The translations under genes were made by a program, and so were the position numbers. The notes beneath the pieces were generated by a model, which saw only the letters and a list, made by a program, of their open reading frames with translations, did not search any database and was not told the origin of the DNA. Of a stretch of 64,000 nucleotides of DNA, positions 28,831 through 36,796 are shown one piece after another. This stretch comes from Microbacterium dextranolyticum (GTDB taxonomy: Bacteria; Actinomycetota; Actinomycetes; Actinomycetales; Microbacteriaceae): assembly GCF_016907295.1 (NCBI RefSeq), contig NZ_JAFBBR010000001.1, positions 2,232,001 through 2,296,000 of the forward strand. The letters are read 5' to 3'. Every line of letters starts with the position of its first letter. Position 1 is the first letter of the stretch.

Positions 28831-28834
<4 letters not shown>

Positions 28835-30264
28835 TCGAGATGGACCATGCCACGCTCGAGGCCTACCTCGTGCGCACCCGCTGGTTCGCGGGCAAGGGGC
28901 GCCCCTTCACCGTGACCGACGCACGCACGCTCGGTGTTCTGTCGGGCCGGACCGCGCTGCCCGATGTCGCCGTGTGCCTCGTGACGGTGACGTACACCGA
29001 CGACGAGGACGGCTCGGAGCGCTATCAGGTACCGCTGGCGCTGTACGACGAGATCGAGGACCGCATCGGCCACGCCTACGTCGGACCGACGGAGTACGAG
29101 GGGCGCACGCGGCACCTCTACGACGCGCTGCACGACCGTGATTCGATGCAGTGGTGGCTCGACGGATTCGTCGGGGCCGAGCCCCAGGGCTCGACCGATG
29201 TCGGCGGCCTGCGCTTCCGGCGCGTGAGCGGCGGCGATGCGCTCGATCCGGGCCTGCGTTCCTCGCCGATGACCGGCGAGCAGTCGAACTCGTCCGTGCG
29301 GTTCGACGACGTCGCGATCATGAAGCTCTTCCGCAAGGTGAGCCCCGGCGTCAATCCGGATATCGAGATCCACGATGAGCTGACCCGCGCCGGTTCCCCG
29401 CACGTGGCGACCCTGTACGGCTGGGTCGAGACGGAAGTCGACGGACAGACGGTCCAGCTGGCGATGCTGCAGGAGTTCCTGCGCACAGCCACGGACGGCT
29501 TCGAACTCGCCCTCGGCAGCGTTCGTACTCTCCTGGCCGATCCGGAGCAGGGCGTCGACGGCTCGGGAGGAGACTTCGCCGGCGAAGCCGCGCGTCTCGG
29601 CGAGGCGCTGGCCGACGTGCATGACGTGCTCCGCCAGACCTTCCCCGCCGAGCGTCGAGGCCGCGACAGCACCGCGGAGCTCGCCCGCGCCATGTCGACG
29701 CGGCTGGACGCGGCGCTGCGGGTCGTGCCCGATCTCGCGCACGTCGCACCGCGCCTGCGCGCGCTCTACGCGGCCGTGTCCGACACGGAGGGGCTCGACG
29801 TGCAGCGCATCCACGGCGATCTGCATCTCGGGCAGACGCTGCGCACCGCCCACGGCTGGCGGATCGTCGACTTCGAGGGAGAACCCGGGCGACCGTTCGA
29901 GGAGCGCTCTCTGCCCGACTCGCCGCTGCGCGACGTGGCCGGAATGCTCCGCTCGTTCGACTACGCGACGGGTGTCGTCGAGATGTCGCGCGCGCCCTCG
30001 AGCGCGCAGGAACGCGGCGAGCGCTCGGAACAGGCCCGTCGGTGGTCCGAGCGCGCGCAGCGAAGCTTCGTCGACGCCTACCTGGCGGCTCTGGACGAGA
30101 TGGACGGCGGCGCTCGGTCCGACCGCGACGCGCTCGCGCGGCGGACGCTCCTCGACGCGTACGTGGCCGACAAGGCGGTCTACGAGGTCGTCTACGAGGC
30201 GCGGAACAGACCCGCGTGGGCACCGATCCCGATGGGGGCGCTCACGGACCTCGCCGAACGGTGA
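28831..30264 (+). CDS. mak: Maltokinase
   Basis: ATP-dependent kinase (477 aa) making alpha-maltose 1-phosphate from maltose. It has the N-terminal cap ([12 protein letters not shown]) and an aminoglycoside-kinase-like catalytic core with HGDLHLGQ and DFEGEP. The GTG start overlaps the treS stop, and GGAGGGAGGA precedes it. The product would feed GlgE; neither glgE nor glgB is in this window, so they must lie elsewhere or the pathway is partial. Confidence 0.92.
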
Positions 30265-30303
30265 CCGGACGGTGCGTCGCCCGCGCGGCGGACGGCGACC
30301 GAC

Positions 30304-31455
30304 TCAGGCGGTGACGACCTGCGCCGTGCCGAGCGGCGCGTCGGGGCCCATCTCGTCGGCGAGGCGGTTCGCCTCTTCGATGAGGGTCGCGACGATCTCC
30401 GACTCGGGCACGGTCTTGATGACCTCGCCCTTCACGAAGATCTGCCCCTTGCCGTTGCCGGATGCCACGCCGAGGTCGGCGTCGCGGGCCTCACCGGGCC
30501 CGTTGACGACGCACCCCATGACCGCGACGCGCAGCGGCACCGTCATGTCCTTGAGGCCCTCGGTCACGTTGTCGGCGAGCGTGTAGACATCCACCTGCGC
30601 GCGACCGCACGACGGGCACGAGACGATCTCGAGCTTGCGCTCGCGCAGGTTCAGCGACTGCAGGATCTGGTGGCCGACCTTGACCTCTTCGGCCGGGGGG
30701 GCCGACAGCGAGACGCGGATCGTGTCGCCGATGCCTTCGGCGAGCAGGATGCCGAACGCGGTCGCGCTCTTGATCGTGCCCTGGAAGGCGGGTCCGGCTT
30801 CGGTGACGCCGAGGTGCAGCGGCCAGTCGCCCCGCTCGGCGAGCAGGCGGTACGCCTTGACCATGACGATCGGGTCGTTGTGCTTGACCGAGATCTTGAA
30901 GTCGTGGAAGTCGTGCTCTTCGAAGAGGGATGCCTCCCACACGGCGCTCTCCGCGAGCGCCTCGGGGGTCGCCTTGCCGTACTTCTCGAGGAGCCGACGG
31001 TCGAGCGATCCGGCGTTCACGCCGATGCGGAGCGACACCCCGGCATCCTTCGCAGCTTTCGCGATCGCGCCGACCTGATCGTCGAACTTGCGGATGTTCC
31101 CCGGGTTCACCCGGACGGCGGCGCACCCGGCGTCGATCGCCTGGAAGACGTACTTCGGCTGGAAGTGGATGTCGGCGATGACGGGGATCTGGCTCTTCTT
31201 GGCGATGATGTGCAGCACATCGGCGTCGTCCTGGCTGGGCACGGCCACGCGGACGATCTCGCAGCCGGATGCCGTGAGCTCGGCGATCTGCTGGAGGGTC
31301 GCGTTGATGTTGGTGGTCGGCGTCGTGCACATCGACTGGACGCTGATCGGAGCGTCGCCGCCGACCAGGACCTTGCCGACCTTGATCTGGCGGCTCTTGC
31401 GACGCGGGGCGAGGACTTCCGGCACGCGGGGCATCCCGAGGTTCACTGCTGGCAC
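30304..31455 (-). CDS. ispG: 4-hydroxy-3-methylbut-2-enyl diphosphate synthase
   Basis: [4Fe-4S] enzyme of the MEP isoprenoid pathway (383 aa). It has the TIM-barrel part with PISVQSMC and RVNPGNI, and a C-terminal cluster domain with SCPSCGR and [10 protein letters not shown] supplying the Cys/Glu ligands. The start was placed at GTG 31455 because TAGGCT lies 6 nt before it; an in-frame GTG at 31461 abuts the -10 box and is unlikely. It shares the MEP pathway with dxr, located 9 kb upstream on the same strand. Confidence 0.95.
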   Translation of the reverse strand: MPAVNLGMPRVPEVLAPRRKSRQIKVGKVLVGGDAPISVQSMCTTPTTNINATLQQIAELTASGCEIVRVAVPSQDDADVLHIIAKKSQIPVIADIHFQPKYVFQAIDAGCAAVRVNPGNIRKFDDQVGAIAKAAKDAGVSLRIGVNAGSLDRRLLEKYGKATPEALAESAVWEASLFEEHDFHDFKISVKHNDPIVMVKAYRLLAERGDWPLHLGVTEAGPAFQGTIKSATAFGILLAEGIGDTIRVSLSAPPAEEVKVGHQILQSLNLRERKLEIVSCPSCGRAQVDVYTLADNVTEGLKDMTVPLRVAVMGCVVNGPGEARDADLGVASGNGKGQIFVKGEVIKTVPESEIVATLIEEANRLADEMGPDAPLGTAQVVTA

Positions 31456-31461
31456 CCCCAC

Positions 31462-31467
31462 AGCCTA
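31462..31467 (-). promoter_or_regulatory. -10 box of leaderless ispG
   Basis: TAGGCT (minus strand), GTGGGG, then the GTG at 31455. It is divergent from the trp leader promoter 65 nt away. Confidence 0.6.
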
Positions 31468-31531
31468 CGCCGCGGAGCCCGTGCGGGGGCTCCGTGCGTG
31501 GCACGGGGCCGGAAGCCCCACGCCGTTCTGC

Positions 31532-31537
31532 TATCGT
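31532..31537 (+). promoter_or_regulatory. -10 box of the trp leader transcript
   Basis: TATCGT, six bases, then the ATG of the leader peptide, so the attenuator peptide is itself leaderless. Confidence 0.6.
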
Positions 31538-31543
31538 GACCGC

Positions 31544-31579
31544 ATGTTCGCGAACGCCTCCTGGTGGCCCACCCGCTGA
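31544..31579 (+). CDS. trpL: trp leader peptide
   Basis: Eleven-residue ORF MFANASWWPTR with tandem Trp codons at 31562-31567. A stop codon falls exactly where the antiterminator strand begins. A leader peptide with paired Trp codons ahead of a terminator and an anthranilate synthase gene is the signature of ribosome-mediated attenuation: scarce Trp-tRNA stalls the ribosome at WW and frees the antiterminator. Confidence 0.85.
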   Translation: MFANASWWPTR

Positions 31580-31629
31580 GGCGGTGTGTTCGCGACCTTC
31601 GACACTGACCGCCCTCGAGGCGGTCTTTT
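31578..31629 (+). terminator. trp attenuator: antiterminator and terminator
   Basis: The terminator is GACCGCC (31607-31613) pairing with GGCGGTC (31619-31625) around CTCGA, followed by TTTT. The competing antiterminator pairs GAGGCGGT (31578-31585, just at the leader stop) with ACCGCCCTC (31608-31616, one bulge). The two structures share the same strand and are mutually exclusive. Confidence 0.82.
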
Positions 31630-31676
31630 CGTTCCCGGACGAACGCAGCCCGCCCGACCTGAAGAAAGGCCCGGCG

Positions 31677-33620
31677 ATGACCCCGAGCCCCTCCCCGCTG
31701 GAGTCCGCGCTGCGCGCCGGACGTCCCTTCGCCCTGATCGCCCGCGATGCGGAATCGGTCGAGCTGCTCACCGGCGACGTCGTGGACGTCGACCTGCTGG
31801 CCGACATCCCGCTCCATGACGCCGCAGGGACACCGCGCGAGGTTCTCGCGCTCGTTCCCTATCGCCAGGTCGTCGAGCGCGGCTTCGAGTGCCACGACGA
31901 CGCCGCTCCCCTGCGCTGCCTCCTCGTCGACACGCACCAGAGACTGCCGCGGCAGGCCGTGCTGGCGGAGCTGCCGACCGAGCCGGTGGCCCTCGCCGAC
32001 GCCGGGTTCGATGTGTCCGACACCGACTACGCCGACATCGTCCGCACCGTCATCGCCGACGAGATCGGCCGCGGCGAGGGTGCGAACTTCGTCATCCGAC
32101 GCGACTTCACCGCCGCCGTCGACGTCGACCCGCTGACGGCGGGGCTGACATGGTTCCGTGCCCTGCTCGAGCACGAACGTGGCGCGTACTGGACGTTCCT
32201 CGTCTCGACGCCCGGCCACCTCACCGTCGGAGCCAGCCCCGAAGCGCACGTGAGCGCGTCGGGCGGGATCGTCACGATGAACCCGATCTCGGGCACGTTC
32301 CGCCACCCGGCCGGGGGCGCGACGGCCGCGACCCTCACCGAGTTCCTCTCCTCCACGAAGGAGACCGAGGAGCTGTTCATGGTCGTGGACGAAGAGCTCA
32401 AGATGATGTCGGCCGTCTGCAGCGACGGCGGCCGGATCACCGGCCCGCACCTCAAGGAGATGTCGCGACTCACCCACACCGAGTACATGCTGCGCGGTCG
32501 CAGCGCCATGGACCCGCGCGAGATCCTGCGCGAGACGATGTTCGCCCCGACGGTGACAGGGTCTCCGATGCAGAACGCCTGCACCGTGATCAAGCGTCAC
32601 GAACGGGCTCCGCGCGGGTACTACTCCGGGGTCGCTGCCCTGTTCACGCCCACCGCCGACGAGGCGGCCGACGGCACGGGACACGACCTCGACGCCCCCA
32701 TCCTCATCCGCACCGCCTATCTCGTCGACGGCCGTCTGCGCGTGCCGGTCGGCGCGACCCTCGTACGCCACTCGGACCCCGACGGAGAGGTCGGCGAAAC
32801 GCACGGCAAGGCCGCGGGCGTCCTGGGTGCGATCGGCGCGATCCCGCGCGACGAGGTCGCCGAGCGCGCGGCGCTCGATGAGGATGCTCCCGTCGGCGAG
32901 CGTCGCGCCCTCGCCGACGATCCCGACATCGCCGCCCTCCTGGCGGCGCGCAACGACCGACTGGCACCGTTCTGGCTGAACCCGCAGGACACGCCGGATG
33001 CCATACCGGTGCGCCGCGCCACGGGCGCCGGTCGCACCGCGGTCGTCGTCGACGCCGAAGACCGGTTCACCACGATGCTCGCGCACCAGCTGCGTCACCT
33101 GGGCTTCGATGTGACCATCACGCCGTGGAACGACGCGGACCCGTCCGCGCTCGAGCGCGCTGACGTCGTGGTGGCCGGTCCCGGCCCGGGCGATCCGCGC
33201 GATGAGGCGAGCCCGCGCATCGCACGGATGCGCGCCGTCGTCGCCGCACGACTCGCCTCCGGTCGCCCGCTGCTCGCGGTGTGCCTCAGCCACCAGATCC
33301 TCGCCGACACGCTCGGCATCGCCCTCGCTCCGCTCGGATCGCCCCACCAGGGCCTGCAGAAGACCGTCGAGGTGTTCGGTCGCCCGGCATCCATCGGGTT
33401 CTACAACACCTTCACGGCGCGCGTCGCCCCGGGAACCTTACGCCTGGGCGCCACCGAGATCTCGGCCGATCCGGCCTCGGGCGACGTCTACGCGCTGCGC
33501 GGCCCCGGCTACGCCTCCGTGCAGGGGCACCTGGAGTCGATCCTGTCGCGTGATGGACTGGAGACGCTCGACCGGCTGCTGACGCACGCGTTGGCGCCCG
33601 TCCTTCAGGAGAAGCCCTGA
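31677..33620 (+). CDS. trpEG: Fused anthranilate synthase (TrpE-TrpG/PhzE-like)
   Basis: Single-chain enzyme (647 aa) turning chorismate and glutamine into anthranilate, or ADIC in PhzE relatives. Residues ~1-430 form the chorismate-binding TrpE-like domain (GASPEAHVSASGG, NPISGTFRHP, ELKMMSAVC). Residues ~450-647 form a class I glutamine amidotransferase with nucleophile CLSHQ and a C-terminal HLE catalytic pair. The CLSHQ form resembles PhzE, but the upstream trp attenuator argues for a tryptophan role. The ATG at 31677 follows GAAAGG. No other trp or phz genes are adjacent. Confidence 0.88.
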   Translation: MTPSPSPLESALRAGRPFALIARDAESVELLTGDVVDVDLLADIPLHDAAGTPREVLALVPYRQVVERGFECHDDAAPLRCLLVDTHQRLPRQAVLAELPTEPVALADAGFDVSDTDYADIVRTVIADEIGRGEGANFVIRRDFTAAVDVDPLTAGLTWFRALLEHERGAYWTFLVSTPGHLTVGASPEAHVSASGGIVTMNPISGTFRHPAGGATAATLTEFLSSTKETEELFMVVDEELKMMSAVCSDGGRITGPHLKEMSRLTHTEYMLRGRSAMDPREILRETMFAPTVTGSPMQNACTVIKRHERAPRGYYSGVAALFTPTADEAADGTGHDLDAPILIRTAYLVDGRLRVPVGATLVRHSDPDGEVGETHGKAAGVLGAIGAIPRDEVAERAALDEDAPVGERRALADDPDIAALLAARNDRLAPFWLNPQDTPDAIPVRRATGAGRTAVVVDAEDRFTTMLAHQLRHLGFDVTITPWNDADPSALERADVVVAGPGPGDPRDEASPRIARMRAVVAARLASGRPLLAVCLSHQILADTLGIALAPLGSPHQGLQKTVEVFGRPASIGFYNTFTARVAPGTLRLGATEISADPASGDVYALRGPGYASVQGHLESILSRDGLETLDRLLTHALAPVLQEKP

Positions 33621-33627
33621 CGGCTCG

Positions 33628-33658
33628 GACACCGGGCGCGGAGCGAGCGCCCGGTGTC
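33628..33658. terminator. Bidirectional terminator trpEG/rseP
   Basis: GACACCGGGCGC (33628-33639) and GCGCCCGGTGTC (33647-33658) form a 12-bp perfect stem with a 7-nt loop between two convergent genes. The right arm overlaps the rseP stop codon. Confidence 0.7.
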
Positions 33659-35039
33659 AGCCCAGCAGCTGCACCGGGTTGACGATATCGGCGAGCATCA
33701 GCACGCCGCCCATGAGGATCAGGGCGATCACGACCACGAACGTGACCGGGACGAGCCGTGTCGCGTCGACCGGGCGCGGCGGCGGTCGCCGGAAGAGCTT
33801 CGCCACCGTCCGTTTCGCCCCGTCCCACAGAGCGACGACGACGTGTCCGCCGTCGAGCGGCAGCAGCGGGATCAGGTTGAAGACGAAGAGTGCGATGTTG
33901 AGCGCGCCGAGCACGCTCAGGATGCCGGCGATACGGTTGAGCACCGGTGCGTCTCCGGCCGCGACCTCGCCGGCGAGCCGGCCGGCGCCGACGACGGACA
34001 TGGGGCTGTTCGGGTCGCGCGCCTGCCCCGTGACGATGTCGACGGCCGTCTGATAGACCCGCACGGGCAGCTGCCACATGATGCCGACGACCTGACCGGT
34101 CTGCGCGAGCGCGGCCTGCGGCCCGGCCCACAGGGGCTGGTGCACGTACTCGACGGTCGCGGTCATGCCGACGAAGCCGACCTCCGCGGTCTGCGGACGG
34201 CCATCCGGCCCCGCCACCTGGCGCTCGGCGAGCATGGGGGTCACTTGCAGCGTCTGCTGACGTCCGTCGCGGTCGACGACCACGGTCAGGGCGCGGCCGG
34301 GAGAAGCCTGGATGATCTCCGACGCCTGCGCGAACGTGTCCACCGGCGTTCCGGCGACCGAGACGATGACATCGCCCGGCTGCAGTCCCGCGGCGGCCGC
34401 AGGCGACGCGGGATCGTGCGGAGTGCAGTCGGTCTGCGCGCTGCCGGCGGGCAGGGCGCACGCGCTGACCGCCGCGATCGTCGTGGTCGCCGTCTGCACG
34501 CCGATCCCGGTGACGGCGATGCCGAAGAACACCATCGCGAGCAGCAGGTTCATGACCGGGCCGCCCAGCATGACGACGACGCGCTTGAGCACGGGCAGCT
34601 GGTAGAAGAACGGACGGTCGCCTTCGCCGACGAGCGTCTCCTCGTTGGCGGTGCGGGCATCTTGCACCATCGCCGCGAAGAACCGGCCGGTGCTGCGTCC
34701 CTCGCCGGCGGAGAGGGCCGCGTCCCCTTCGGCGCCGACGCGCACGTCGACGCCGCGGACCTCATCCGCACCGGGTGCACGATGGGAGCCCGACTCGGGC
34801 GAGGGCGGATACATGCCCGCCATCGAGATGTAGCCGCCGAGGGGCAGTGCCTTGACGCCGTACTCCGTCTCGCCGAAGCGCCGCGACCAGAGCGTCGGGC
34901 CGAAGCCGATCATGTAGCGGCCGACTCGCACGCCGAACGCCTTCGCGGGCACCAGATGTCCGATTTCGTGCAGGGCGATCGAGATCGCGAGCCCGACGAC
35001 GAGCAACGCGACCCCGAGGACGAAGGCGATGACGGTCAC
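33657..35039 (-). CDS. rseP: Site-2 zinc metalloprotease (RseP/Rip1 type)
   Basis: Intramembrane protease (460 aa) that cleaves anti-sigma factors or signal peptides within the membrane. It has HEIGH near residues 24-28 in the first helix, a PDZ domain (LQPGDVIVSVAGTPVDTF), and the third zinc ligand in LLPLDGGH near the C-terminal helices. The GTG at 35039 begins TVIAFVLGVALL and lies 8 nt after TAGCGT (35048-35053, minus). In the standard order it follows dxr directly; here four plus-strand genes lie between them. Confidence 0.92.
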   Translation of the reverse strand: MTVIAFVLGVALLVVGLAISIALHEIGHLVPAKAFGVRVGRYMIGFGPTLWSRRFGETEYGVKALPLGGYISMAGMYPPSPESGSHRAPGADEVRGVDVRVGAEGDAALSAGEGRSTGRFFAAMVQDARTANEETLVGEGDRPFFYQLPVLKRVVVMLGGPVMNLLLAMVFFGIAVTGIGVQTATTTIAAVSACALPAGSAQTDCTPHDPASPAAAAGLQPGDVIVSVAGTPVDTFAQASEIIQASPGRALTVVVDRDGRQQTLQVTPMLAERQVAGPDGRPQTAEVGFVGMTATVEYVHQPLWAGPQAALAQTGQVVGIMWQLPVRVYQTAVDIVTGQARDPNSPMSVVGAGRLAGEVAAGDAPVLNRIAGILSVLGALNIALFVFNLIPLLPLDGGHVVVALWDGAKRTVAKLFRRPPPRPVDATRLVPVTFVVVIALILMGGVLMLADIVNPVQLLG

Positions 35040-35144
35040 AGCAGGCGACGCTACCGCGGGCCGCTTTGAGTTTGCCGTGCCGCACCCGCCGCGGGGGCGG
35101 CGAGCGAGCACGTGGTGGCGGCGGGCACGGCACGACGGCTCGAT

Positions 35145-35150
35145 TAGGCT
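35145..35150 (+). promoter_or_regulatory. -10 box of leaderless membrane protein gene
   Basis: TAGGCT, seven bases, then GTG at 35158. It is divergent from rseP. Confidence 0.55.
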
Positions 35151-35157
35151 TCTGACC

Positions 35158-35796
35158 GTGGAGACCGGCCCCGAACACGCGCGCGTGCGCCGCGTTCGTG
35201 CTGTGCGCGGCACCGCGGCCTCGGCGATCGCCGTCCTCTTCGCGGCGACGGCCCACACCCTCGCGGGCGGGCACGCTCCGCCCGTGTGGCTGGTCCTGGG
35301 CGTCGCCGTGCTCGCCGCCCCGTTGTGCGTGATGCTGGTCGGACGACGCCGAAGCCTCATCGGCCTCGCGGCGGCGGTCGGCTCGGCCCAGGCGGTGCTG
35401 CACGTGCTGTTCAGCCTCGTCGGCGACGGCTCCGGCGCCGCAGCGCCGCTCGCGCACCACGTCCACGGCCTTCCGGCGATCCCGCTCGCGTCGGCATCGG
35501 GCGGCGCATCCGCCGCGACAGGCGCCGTGTCGCTGTTCGACGCAGTGATGATGATCCTCGGGCACGCGTCCGCGGCGCTCATCACCTTCGCTGCGCTCGC
35601 CTGGGGCGAACGCCTCGCCGTGGCGATCGCCCGCGGCATCCGACGCCTGTTCGGCAGGATGCCGACACCGCATCTTCGGGCGCCGGTCGCCACCACGACG
35701 GTCATGGTGCCGCGCCGTGCGCACGTCGCCGCCTTCCTCCTCTGTGTGACGCGCCGCGGGCCTCCCGGATGCCCCGCATCCGTCCCCGCCGTCTGA
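35158..35796 (+). CDS. Membrane protein upstream of ycnI-like gene
   Basis: Unrecognised 212-residue protein. It has about four hydrophobic segments (SAIAVLFAATAHTLAGG, VWLVLGVAVLAAPLCVMLV, LAAAVGSAQAVLHVLFSL, VMMILGHASAALITFAAL) and scattered His (LAHHVHGLP, MILGHA), followed by a basic cytoplasmic tail. Being 113 nt upstream of a YcnI-domain gene suggests a role in copper handling, but this is inferred from context only. The GTG start is supported by the TAGGCT spacing. Confidence 0.65.
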   Translation: METGPEHARVRRVRAVRGTAASAIAVLFAATAHTLAGGHAPPVWLVLGVAVLAAPLCVMLVGRRRSLIGLAAAVGSAQAVLHVLFSLVGDGSGAAAPLAHHVHGLPAIPLASASGGASAATGAVSLFDAVMMILGHASAALITFAALAWGERLAVAIARGIRRLFGRMPTPHLRAPVATTTVMVPRRAHVAAFLLCVTRRGPPGCPASVPAV

Positions 35797-35909
35797 TCCG
35801 GATCATCCGGGCCTGCGGCTGTTCGTCGCCGCCTCGCATCCGAGTGCGACGAGCCGTTCCGCGCGGCGTTCACCGCGCGCCATCGACATCACAGACAGAG
35901 AGACCTTCC

Positions 35910-36620
35910 ATGTCCACCATCACGCCCCCGCGCCGCCCGGCGCGTCTTCCGCTCGTCGTCACCGGGATCGCGGCCGGCGCCGCTCTGGTGCTCGCCGCCC
36001 CGCTCGCCGCCTCGGCGCACGTCCACGTCACGCCCGAAGAGTCCGCCGCCGGCGCGACCACCCGGCTCGGGTTCTCGTTCAGCCACGGCTGCAACGACTC
36101 GCCGACCACCGCGGTCGTCTTCACGATCCCCGAGGGTGTCGACGGGGTCACACCGGTCGTCGACGGCGCCTGGACGATCTCGCGCCAGCTCGGCGACGAC
36201 GGCGTTCCCACGCAGGTCACCTACACCGCGATCACGCCGATCGAGTCCGGGACGTCGGCGACCCTCTCGCTCGACGTCATCTTCGCCGCGTCGGCCCAGA
36301 ACACCTCGGTGGCCTTCCCCGTGCTGCAGAAGTGCGTCACCGGTCAGACCGATTGGTCGCAGGTCGCCGCAGCAGGTCAGACCGAGGACGACCTCGCCTC
36401 ACCGGCGCCCGTCGTCGCCGTCGGTGCCGCCTCCTCCGAGACCGGGCACGGCCACGGCTCCTCGGCCGCTGCCGACGACCATGACGCGGCCGCGGCGGGC
36501 GACGCGCATGCGGACCCTGCCGGCGACGCGGATCCGGTCGCACGCTGGCTGAGCGGTGGCGCTCTGGTGGCCGCCGTCGCCGCGCTCGTCGTCGCCCTTC
36601 TGCGACGCCGCCGCAGCTGA
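35910..36620 (+). CDS. ycnI: YcnI-like (DUF1775) copper-associated protein
   Basis: Exported membrane-anchored protein (236 aa). The signal peptide ends near AASA, leaving a mature N-terminal HVHV, the His position used for Cu binding in YcnI. The DUF1775 domain follows (TRLGFSFSHGC, with a conserved Trp in GAWTI). A His/Asp/Ala-rich stretch (about 175-215) leads to a C-terminal helix and an RRRR stop-transfer. It likely acts on the outer face of the membrane in copper delivery or storage. An 18-bp hairpin starts 7 nt after the stop. Confidence 0.85.
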   Translation: MSTITPPRRPARLPLVVTGIAAGAALVLAAPLAASAHVHVTPEESAAGATTRLGFSFSHGCNDSPTTAVVFTIPEGVDGVTPVVDGAWTISRQLGDDGVPTQVTYTAITPIESGTSATLSLDVIFAASAQNTSVAFPVLQKCVTGQTDWSQVAAAGQTEDDLASPAPVVAVGAASSETGHGHGSSAAADDHDAAAAGDAHADPAGDADPVARWLSGGALVAAVAALVVALLRRRRS

Positions 36621-36626
36621 CATCTC

Positions 36627-36667
36627 GCTCGCGGACCTTTGTGGTCTTACCACAAAGGTCCGCGAGC
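36627..36667. terminator. 18-bp perfect hairpin with TGGT-N3-ACCA apex
   Basis: Arms 36627-36644 and 36650-36667 are perfect 18-bp complements around a 5-nt loop, directly after the ycnI-like gene, so a terminator is the simplest reading. The apex reads GTGGTCTTACCAC, which also fits a GntR-type operator and matches a second dyad at the pflB promoter. Confidence 0.65.
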
Positions 36668-36708
36668 TCTACCCTGCTGCCGTTGTCGCTTTCCGACGGA
36701 TTCTCTTA

Positions 36709-36721
36709 GTGGTCTGACCAC
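36709..36721. promoter_or_regulatory. GntR/LldR-type operator in the pflB promoter
   Basis: GTGGTCTGACCAC is a perfect 13-bp dyad ending 5 nt before the TAGTCT -10 box, so it occupies the spacer between -35 and -10. TGGT-N3-ACCA is the recognition form of PdhR/LldR-type GntR regulators of pyruvate and lactate metabolism, which fits the product of the gene. Confidence 0.65.
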
Positions 36722-36726
36722 AGGAC

Positions 36727-36732
36727 TAGTCT
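36727..36732 (+). promoter_or_regulatory. -10 box of pflB
   Basis: TAGTCT with a ~58-nt leader before a ribosome site (AAGGAAG) and the pflB ATG. Confidence 0.5.
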
Positions 36733-36796
36733 GAGATCACGGTCCACACGGATGGGTGCGGACCGATCCCACGAGGATCGTAAGGAAGCGAAGACC

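Noticed and set aside
31456..31531. Riboswitch or T-box upstream of the trp leader
   Set aside because: The interval is too short, holds the divergent ispG promoter, and has no T-box or specifier-loop features; the attenuator explains the region.
36601..36735. Copper operator upstream of pflB, given the copper-related gene before it
   Set aside because: The dyads are TGGT-N3-ACCA and lack the ATACCCC arms of the CsoR-type site seen at 4888.
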